The position numbers and the translations under genes are program-made. Below the pieces are notes generated by a model. The model worked only from the letters and a program-made list of their open reading frames with translations. It was not told where the DNA came from and did not search any database. A stretch of DNA of 12,570 nucleotides from Desulfuromonadales bacterium. Its GTDB lineage: Bacteria; Desulfobacterota; Desulfuromonadia; Desulfuromonadales; UBA2294. The DNA is taken from contig JACUTX010000058.1 in assembly GCA_014859615.1 (NCBI GenBank), forward strand, positions 1 to 12,570, read 5' to 3'. This document shows, one piece after another, positions 7,046-12,570 of the stretch; positions within the stretch are counted from its first letter, which is position 1, and every line of letters begins with the position of its first letter.

Positions 7046-7074
7046 AGTGTACCGGAAGCGAGCGGGCAAGACAA
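7046..7074 (-). promoter_or_regulatory. Candidate promoter of the UbiD-family gene
   Basis: On the minus strand TTGTCT (7069-7074) is followed after 17 bp by TACACT (7046-7051), each matching four of six sigma-70 consensus bases. A start near 7039 gives a short leader before the ATGs at 7020 and 7011. The preceding operon ends at a strong terminator (7161-7190), so this gene needs its own promoter, and this is the best-spaced candidate in the gap. Confidence 0.5.
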
Positions 7075-7160
7075 TATTTGAATCGGATCGAAGCGGGCTT
7101 CTTTACTGCGCCTGATAACAAAGAAAACGCGGTCAGCTATTTTAAACAATTTTCAGAGAG

Positions 7161-7190
7161 AAAAATGGGAGCGACCATCTGGCCGCTCCC
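7161..7190 (-). terminator. Rho-independent terminator of the RND/LolA-like/barrel operon
   Basis: On the minus strand GGGAGCG pairs with CGCTCCC (7184-7190 and 7167-7173), and a CCA/TGG extension sits in the apical part. The stem is followed by ATTTTT (7166-7161), a proper U-tract, and preceded by an A-rich-complement TTTT. It lies about 24 bases past the stop of the DUF2892 gene. It separates that operon from the UbiD-family gene on the same strand. Confidence 0.87.
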
Positions 7191-7213
7191 AAAACAGATC
7201 AGCGCTGCGCAGA

Positions 7214-7405
7214 TCAGGCGTCTTTGACGCCAAGTTTTTTAAGAATGGTGATCAGCGGGCACCAGTTGGTGAAGGCGCTCTGGAAGAGATTCAGTCCAAC
7301 AAAGGCGGTGAACCAGAGCCAGTTCGGGTTGTGGTAGTGGGCCAGGGCGAGGCTTAACAAAACAAAAAAGCCGGCAGCCATGCGCAGATAACGATTAACA
7401 GTCAT
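7214..7405 (-). CDS. DUF2892 / YgaP-type small membrane protein
   Basis: A 63-residue inner-membrane protein with two predicted helices (about 8-22 and 29-46). Its signature GLNLFQSAFTNWCP (37-50) and LKKLG tail are characteristic of DUF2892 (PF11127), which is also the membrane tail of YgaP rhodanese. Here it stands alone without a rhodanese domain. C49 in WCP is the conserved cysteine. The start is fixed by GAGGAGGAG just upstream of ATG 7405. The open frame extends further up, but that overlaps the barrel gene's 3' end. The gap to the barrel gene is 25 bp and an intrinsic terminator follows, so it is the last gene of the operon. Its molecular function is unknown. Confidence 0.88.
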   Translation of the reverse strand: MTVNRYLRMAAGFFVLLSLALAHYHNPNWLWFTAFVGLNLFQSAFTNWCPLITILKKLGVKDA

Positions 7406-7430
7406 AAGTGCTCCTCCTCGGTTTTCAGGG

Positions 7431-8723
7431 TCAGAAACTGTATCGGACCCCGGTATAAAGGTTGGTGTTCTGGTTAAATTGGGCAAAAAAAGTGTGATCA
7501 TATCGACCGTAAAAAATATTGGCACCCGCCGATAGCTGCCAGGCGTCGGTCAATTTATACTTAAGTGCCGGGCGAAGGTAGATATCCTCATCGGTCGGCG
7601 AGTAGTAACAAAACAGCGACAGATTCAGGTTCTGGTTGAGCATCAGCCAGGTGAGCCGCAGAGTGACCAGATGCCGGTAAGGATCGCGGGCCGTTGCCGC
7701 CGAAGCAGTGCTCTCGTAGGCATCGTAGCGTTGCAGCGCTTCGAGATAATACTGGCCAGCCAGAGTGACATTGCGGACAACCTCCTGCTCGTAGCCGGCG
7801 AGAAAGCGCCACTCGCTATTGGGCAAAAAAGGGTCGTCGCCGCTGCGGTCATGGCGCGAATCGTAATAGCCGATTTCCAGATTCGCAACCCCCGGCCCGA
7901 GGTTGCCGCGCAGGCTGGCACCATAAACCGAAAGCCGCGGGAAGAGCGCGGTTGCCGCAAGAGGATCGAAACCGACCGGGCTCTTCCAGTAACCGTCGTA
8001 AAAGTAGAGCGCCGTCTCATAGCCGCTGATGTTTTTCGTCAGGCGCACAGCTATTTCGTCGTCGCTGAACCAGCGGTCAGGGGTAGACGGCGACACGACC
8101 GCATCGCGCCCGGCAATCCGGTTCAGACCCGGATTCCAGTACGAGAGCCGTTCTCCGCGAATATAGCGATCAGGATCAAACCGGGGGGTGTAGGCGATAT
8201 CGATATTGAACCATCCCGGAAAAAGACTGATTAAAACGGCATCGGATGGCGCCTTGAGATATTCAACATCCCGGCCGATGAAAAAAGCCTGCCAGTCTTT
8301 AGGGAACAGATCGTTGATAAAGAGAAGATCGCCGGTCCCCCAGGTGAGAATCTGTCGCCCGACTTTCAGATCGACCAGAGAATGCGGCGAAAAGAGGAGA
8401 TTCGCCTCGCGCAGATCGATCCAGCCGCTCCCCTCTTTTAGATCGACACTCTTTTGCTCGACAACATCGTCATAATAAATGTCGGTGCGAAGCTGAAGAG
8501 TCGAAGAGCCTCCCAACCGGAACAGCCCGAGTTGCAGGCGAGTCTCGGCCAGCGTTGTCTGCTTCTGATAAGAATCGGACTGCAGGCGTGCACCGTAACG
8601 GGCATCGGCAAAGCCGTTGAACTGGCCGAACTCGCCAAGATCGGCGGCAGCGGCCGACACCGCAAACCAGCAGCTACCGGCGATGACGGCAAGGATAAAA
8701 AAGGGGGCTGGCTTTTTCATCAT
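7431..8723 (-). CDS. Outer-membrane beta-barrel protein of the RND/LolA-like operon
   Basis: A 430-residue exported protein. Residues 1-27 form a signal peptide (MMKK, a hydrophobic core, AAA before D28). The mature chain alternates short amphipathic strands rich in aromatic residues and Gly/Asn/Asp turns (for example LQLRTDIYYDDVV, LSVYGASLRGNL, LNLSLFCYYSP). It ends in TGVRYSF, a C-terminal aromatic beta-signal recognised by the BAM assembly machinery. It resembles the porin-like or DUF1302-type proteins commonly found beside MMPL transporters; I cannot assign a precise family. The segment EANLLFSPHSLVDLKVGRQILTWGTGD (about 106-132) is typical of that group. The ATG overlaps the stop of the LolA-like gene by four bases (ATGA), implying translational coupling. 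Probably the outer-membrane outlet or acceptor of the system. Confidence 0.8.
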   Translation of the reverse strand: MMKKPAPFFILAVIAGSCWFAVSAAAADLGEFGQFNGFADARYGARLQSDSYQKQTTLAETRLQLGLFRLGGSSTLQLRTDIYYDDVVEQKSVDLKEGSGWIDLREANLLFSPHSLVDLKVGRQILTWGTGDLLFINDLFPKDWQAFFIGRDVEYLKAPSDAVLISLFPGWFNIDIAYTPRFDPDRYIRGERLSYWNPGLNRIAGRDAVVSPSTPDRWFSDDEIAVRLTKNISGYETALYFYDGYWKSPVGFDPLAATALFPRLSVYGASLRGNLGPGVANLEIGYYDSRHDRSGDDPFLPNSEWRFLAGYEQEVVRNVTLAGQYYLEALQRYDAYESTASAATARDPYRHLVTLRLTWLMLNQNLNLSLFCYYSPTDEDIYLRPALKYKLTDAWQLSAGANIFYGRYDHTFFAQFNQNTNLYTGVRYSF

Positions 8724-9508
8724 CGACTGATTTCGCGTGGCGGACGGCGCAAAAACCGCTCGGTGAAGATCCGCTCTTGCAGACCGATATTGTATTCAAT
8801 CTCACTGAAGCTGTTGCGGGTGACACTGCCGGAGTTCAGATCGCGGGCTTCTGCGATCGTGACCGTCGGGAAACCTCCGACAGTCTCGATCTTCACCGCT
8901 TCAACTTCACGATAGCGATTGCCGTTACGCTGATAATATTCGGCGCGTTTCGGCAAAAAAGTCTCTTTATCGATCCAGGTCTGAAACCAGGTGAATTCGA
9001 CCGAAGACGGGTCTTTCGGTACGCTTTTAATCAAGTAATAGTCCTCTTTCTCTTCGACCAGCTCATGCCGATCTTCGTCGATCCCGCGTCCGGAGACATC
9101 TTCGTAAAGAAAATCAGAACCGACGAAGCTGGTTCTTTTATCCCCCGGTGCAATCCGTTTTTGCAGATTCAGCGCCGGGAGCCAGAGCCAGCGGTCGTCA
9201 TCCCGCTCGATATTTTTCCAGACTAAAAAGACCATTTGATGGACATCGGCCGGAGCGCGAAAGTAGACATAAAATTTCTGGTCCCCCTTTTGGCCGTTAA
9301 GACGCAAAATCGTGAATTCGCGGTTTCGCGTTCCACCGTTCTTGTCGGTGATCGTCATCTTCACGTTGGCACGACCATCCTTGCCGGCGTAGTAGGAGGC
9401 CTGGTTTGCCTGACTGACGATCTGCTCTGCCGTCAATGCCCCAAGAGCGCCGGACGCAATAAGAAGAAAAATAGTGCAAAGAGTAAAAACAAGTTTAAGT
9501 GGCATCAT
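8720..9508 (-). CDS. LolA-like outer membrane lipoprotein-sorting protein
   Basis: A 262-residue periplasmic protein with signal peptide 1-23 (cleavage after ALG). The mature part matches the LolA-like 'outer membrane lipoprotein-sorting protein' family (PF17131), recognised by RNREFTILRLNG (61-72), DDDRWLWLPALNLQKRIAPGD (103-123), FVGSDFLYEDVSGR (128-141) and FTWFQTWIDKETFLPKRAEYY (172-192). LolA folds are open half-barrels that carry acyl chains across the periplasm. This group is typically encoded next to MMPL transporters and is distinct from housekeeping LolA. The start overlaps the RND gene's end by 14 bases. AGGAG precedes two tandem ATGs; the second (9505) has the better spacing and would shorten the protein by one residue. 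No lipobox cysteine is seen at the signal-peptide end (C11 is too early), so it should be soluble. Confidence 0.88.
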   Translation of the reverse strand: MMPLKLVFTLCTIFLLIASGALGALTAEQIVSQANQASYYAGKDGRANVKMTITDKNGGTRNREFTILRLNGQKGDQKFYVYFRAPADVHQMVFLVWKNIERDDDRWLWLPALNLQKRIAPGDKRTSFVGSDFLYEDVSGRGIDEDRHELVEEKEDYYLIKSVPKDPSSVEFTWFQTWIDKETFLPKRAEYYQRNGNRYREVEAVKIETVGGFPTVTIAEARDLNSGSVTRNSFSEIEYNIGLQERIFTERFLRRPPREISR

Positions 9509-12500
9509 GATTCTCCTGTTTCGTCGCTATGTTAGAGTTCTTGTGACTGTTCAGCGCTTCCAGGTTTTCATCCGGAAAAGCAAACCGGCGCAAAGCGGTC
9601 AGAATAGCCGGTAGGAAAAAGAGGGTCGCCAGCCAGGAGACCGCCATGATGGTGGCCAGGAAAAAGCCGACGGTCTTGTACGGGACCAGCGGGGCGACCA
9701 GCAACGGCGTAAAACCGACGGAGATAATGATCGCGTTGCGGCTGATCGCCATCGCCGGTTCCTTGAACATCTCAATCCCTGTCTTGCTCCAGTCTCCTGT
9801 TTCGGCCTGAATCGACCGGGCCCGCTGCAGAAAGTGGATGGCAAAGTCGACGCTCAGGCCAAGAGTCAACGCCGAGAGGATGGCGACCGGCATATCATAA
9901 TCTTTACCGACCAGACCGATCAGACCGTAAATAAAGGTGATCGTCATGGTCAACGGAATCATCGCCAGAGCCCCAAACAGAGCCGAGCGAAACAGCAGCA
10001 TCATCATCAGCAATACCACCACAAAACTGCCGATCAGTGAGCCGATCATCCCCCCGACCATCCGATCCTGCCAGACGGTATTGAGATAGGTCAGCCCGGC
10101 CCATTCGGCGCGAAGCTCTGTGGGGGGCGGGTTGGTGGCGATGTAAGCTTCGACGTCCTGAACCACGGATTCCATATCCTTGTTGTCACCGCTGGTCAAC
10201 TGAACCCAGATATTCGCCTCCTGATAATCACGGGTCACAAGGTGAAACAAAGTATCCTTCTTTTTCATCCCTTCGAGTTGAACAAAAACCTGAGCGATCG
10301 CCGCGGATGAAGAAGGGACAGCATAGAATTCCCGATTTCGTATCTCATAGGCGTCAATTTCGTTTTGACTTGCCGATTGTGCCGGGGTCAGATACTTGAG
10401 CTCATAGGTCGCTTTTTTGAGAGCATCGACTGCCGAAGAGGTTTTCCCGACCACGCCGTTTTCCTGCAGATGCTGTTGCAGTCTCTCCAGATAGCGGAGC
10501 ATTTCCGGCTGTTTAAAGAGCGGCGCCGTCAATTCTGATTCCATCTCATAGACGAACTCCTGAAACGAGAGGGAGGCAAACTCCTCACTGACTCTTAAAG
10601 CTTCATATTGGAGCGCTTCACCGCTCATCTCTGCACTGTTTGCCAAACGGTTGATCAGTGTCGTCCTGTGGCTCAGCGGAATTGACGGCATTTGCGCAAG
10701 GGCCTGCTCAAGAGAGGTCAAGGTCATGCCGGCCGGATCGAGATAATTGACCTCGTCGGCCAGAAGATCCCAGACCTGGGTGGTTTGTGCATCGATTTTG
10801 GTTGCGGTCTGAATCAATTCGACAAAAGCACGCCGGGCATCACTGGTAGTGACATTGCCGTATCGATTTTTCAGATCATCGAGCTTGGCGATAAAGATAC
10901 GGGTCGCTTCCGGGTAGGTTGCGCCAAACCGCTCTTGCGCCTCAATCGCCATAATCGTCGCTTTTTCAACACAGTCGCACTGCCCGGGGCGCACCGCCGC
11001 CAGCGTCAGATAGGCGGTATATGTGCCGCCAAAATGAGCATTGAGAATCCGGTCCGCCACCCTTAAATCGTGCGTTTCTGTAAACCATTTAACCGGGTTG
11101 TCATTCACCTGAATCCGGGTGATCCCATAGATGGATATTGTAAAAATAATCAGAGCAAAAGCCAGTATTGCTCGCCAGCGCAGAGTGCTGAAGCGACCGA
11201 GCCAGACCAACCCTCTCGTGAGCAGGCCGCCTGTCTGAACTTTTTTTTCAGAACCGGACAGAGTCGCCAGGTGACTTTTTGGGACAAACAGCATGATGTA
11301 GGCCGGGATCAACAGCATACTCAGCAGCCAGGCGACACCGACACCGAACGCGACATGAAGTCCGAAAATCTGTACCGGCGGAATCGGCGTGGTGCCAAGG
11401 GAGGCGAATCCGGCAATGGTCGTCAGACTGGTAAAGAGCATCGGTTGAAACAGATGACTGATAACGTGACGGATGGTCTTCTCTTTGTCCTGAAAGCGCG
11501 GATAGGTGTCGTAAAATTCACTTAGAATATGCACCGAATCAGCGACGGCAATCGGCATCAGAAAGATGGCGATCATCGAGCTCATGATATGGACATCAAA
11601 ACCGAGACCGATCAGCAGCCCCATCGTGACGACCACACTGACAATCGCCACGACCATCGGCGCTACGATCAGGGGGAAATTGCGGAAAAAGAGGAAGAGC
11701 AGCAGAAAAATAGCAAGACCCGCCAACGGGGCCGAAGTCGCCATCTGCAGCAGCATTTCGACCCCGAAGGTATCCTCGGCAACCGGCAGACCGGTGATCA
11801 GAATCTGGTCTGCTTCAGGCCAGTCAGCGGTCAGATTGCGGACCAGGGTGGCGATGTTGTAGCTGTACGTCTTGTCACGGGTCGGGATATAGAGGCAGAT
11901 CGCTTTCCCGTCTTCGGAGACCAGAGTTCCGGCAAAAAGCGGATTCCCCATGGCATCGTCACGAATCTCCAGCGCCTGCACCCGCGTGGTCGGCGGTTGT
12001 TCCATCAGGTACTCAAGCCGCAACGAACCGAACTCCCCCTGTTTGATGTTATCGACCACACTCGGGGCAATCAGCTCGCGACTGATGATGGCACTGTTCC
12101 CCGCGTCGTCAAACAGATTATTCGGGTTGTGATTAAAAGCCGCCGCCAGAGTTTGATCCCAAAACCCCTGAGGGGAGAGGTCGATAGAGCGATACCCCTC
12201 TGCCGCGCCGGATGCGTCGAACTCGCTCACCTGCGGCAGACCGGCATCAGACTGGCTCAGGCTTAAAAGCTGCTGCGTCAGTCGGTCGACCCGCTTGAGA
12301 GTGCCGACATTAAAAATTCCATCCGGGTCGGTCTCATTGACAACGCCGACAATCACAAAATCGTAAAGGGCAAATTTCTCCTTCACCTGATGGTGGAAGA
12401 CCCGCACATACTCATGCTCATCGAGCATGTTTTCCGGATCGTTGTCGAAGGTCACTTTCGGAAGTTGCAGGGCAAACAGAGTGGTGAGAATCAGCACAAA

Positions 12501-12554
12501 AAGAGTTGTCAGCCACGGGCGACGAAGACCAAAATTGGTCAACAGCATTTTCAT
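9495..12554 (-). CDS. RND-superfamily (MMPL / HpnN-like) inner-membrane transporter
   Basis: A 1019-residue inner-membrane transporter with internal two-fold architecture. Helix 1 is at 13-31 with a periplasmic loop to about 272, then five helices between 273 and 424. Helix 7 is at 460-478 with a second, larger periplasmic loop (about 480-830), then five helices between 831 and 985. The central helices carry the family signatures GFDVHIMSS...PIAVADSVHIL (318-344) and DYDMPVAILSALTLGLSVDFAIHF (885-908). The acidic residues D320/D339 and D885/D903 are candidates for proton coupling. It fits the MMPL/HAE-3 group that exports lipids or other hydrophobic molecules rather than the tripartite AcrB type. 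The second loop includes a long predicted helical insert and a CDC motif (526-528). GGAG precedes ATG 12554. It is the first gene seen of an overlapping operon with the LolA-like and barrel genes; its promoter is outside the window. Substrate unknown. Confidence 0.92.
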   Translation of the reverse strand: MKMLLTNFGLRRPWLTTLFVLILTTLFALQLPKVTFDNDPENMLDEHEYVRVFHHQVKEKFALYDFVIVGVVNETDPDGIFNVGTLKRVDRLTQQLLSLSQSDAGLPQVSEFDASGAAEGYRSIDLSPQGFWDQTLAAAFNHNPNNLFDDAGNSAIISRELIAPSVVDNIKQGEFGSLRLEYLMEQPPTTRVQALEIRDDAMGNPLFAGTLVSEDGKAICLYIPTRDKTYSYNIATLVRNLTADWPEADQILITGLPVAEDTFGVEMLLQMATSAPLAGLAIFLLLFLFFRNFPLIVAPMVVAIVSVVVTMGLLIGLGFDVHIMSSMIAIFLMPIAVADSVHILSEFYDTYPRFQDKEKTIRHVISHLFQPMLFTSLTTIAGFASLGTTPIPPVQIFGLHVAFGVGVAWLLSMLLIPAYIMLFVPKSHLATLSGSEKKVQTGGLLTRGLVWLGRFSTLRWRAILAFALIIFTISIYGITRIQVNDNPVKWFTETHDLRVADRILNAHFGGTYTAYLTLAAVRPGQCDCVEKATIMAIEAQERFGATYPEATRIFIAKLDDLKNRYGNVTTSDARRAFVELIQTATKIDAQTTQVWDLLADEVNYLDPAGMTLTSLEQALAQMPSIPLSHRTTLINRLANSAEMSGEALQYEALRVSEEFASLSFQEFVYEMESELTAPLFKQPEMLRYLERLQQHLQENGVVGKTSSAVDALKKATYELKYLTPAQSASQNEIDAYEIRNREFYAVPSSSAAIAQVFVQLEGMKKKDTLFHLVTRDYQEANIWVQLTSGDNKDMESVVQDVEAYIATNPPPTELRAEWAGLTYLNTVWQDRMVGGMIGSLIGSFVVVLLMMMLLFRSALFGALAMIPLTMTITFIYGLIGLVGKDYDMPVAILSALTLGLSVDFAIHFLQRARSIQAETGDWSKTGIEMFKEPAMAISRNAIIISVGFTPLLVAPLVPYKTVGFFLATIMAVSWLATLFFLPAILTALRRFAFPDENLEALNSHKNSNIATKQENHDAT

Positions 12555-12570
12555 AACGAGACTCCAATAA

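Noticed and set aside
7012..7149. 46-residue upstream extension of the UbiD-family protein
   Set aside because: A spaced promoter (7046-7074) lies inside it and family members begin at the MGYRNL-like sequence.
8643..8723. Possible lipobox (AGSC, residues 15-18) in the barrel protein's signal peptide
   Set aside because: The -3 position is not Leu/Val/Ile and the hydrophobic core continues past the cysteine to a standard AAA cleavage site; a beta-barrel with a C-terminal Phe does not need lipidation.
11529..12266. Plus-strand open frame of 245 codons opposite the RND transporter
   Set aside because: Antisense to the first periplasmic loop and helices; the translation is highly charged and low in hydrophobic residues, with no known motif.

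Overview
The window looks like a chromosomal segment of a Gram-negative bacterium, most likely a Desulfuromonas/Geobacter-type member of the former Deltaproteobacteria. That placement is an inference from gene content and protein style: a polar amino acid ABC importer, a long UbiD-family decarboxylase, and an RND (MMPL) / LolA-like / outer-membrane barrel operon. No 16S rRNA or other phylogenetic marker is present. Coding density is high and every protein gene I accept appears intact. I see no insertion sequence, CRISPR array, integrase or phage gene.

Region 1 (1-350): a complete tRNA-Phe(GAA) gene on the minus strand, with encoded CCA and a near-consensus sigma-70 promoter. It is divergent from the next operon. 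The spacer holds a long imperfect inverted repeat and a 13-bp direct repeat and is the likely control region of the transporter.

Region 2 (351-4588, plus strand): a complete four-gene ABC importer of the general L-amino acid (Aap/Bzt) type in the order aapJ (periplasmic binding protein), aapQ and aapM (permeases), aapP (ATPase). A strong GC-rich hairpin sits between aapJ and aapQ. It probably lets the binding protein be expressed above the permeases, and it argues for a later aapQ start (TTG at 1496). The operon ends at a hairpin shared with the convergent gene.

Region 3 (4609-7020, minus strand): a UbiD-family prenylated-FMN decarboxylase with its own candidate promoter, followed by a single-domain asparaginase/glutaminase-like protein of about 160 residues. 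The latter ends right after the last N-terminal-domain catalytic residue.

Region 4 (7161-12554, minus strand): a tightly packed operon read from the right edge leftwards. It encodes a 1019-residue RND/MMPL transporter (inner membrane), an exported LolA-like 'outer membrane lipoprotein-sorting' protein (periplasm), a 430-residue outer-membrane beta-barrel, and a 63-residue DUF2892/YgaP-type two-helix membrane protein. It is closed by a clear intrinsic terminator. The first three genes overlap each other, and their predicted locations span the whole envelope. This suggests a machine that moves a lipid or other hydrophobic molecule between inner and outer membrane, and it is the most interesting part of the window.
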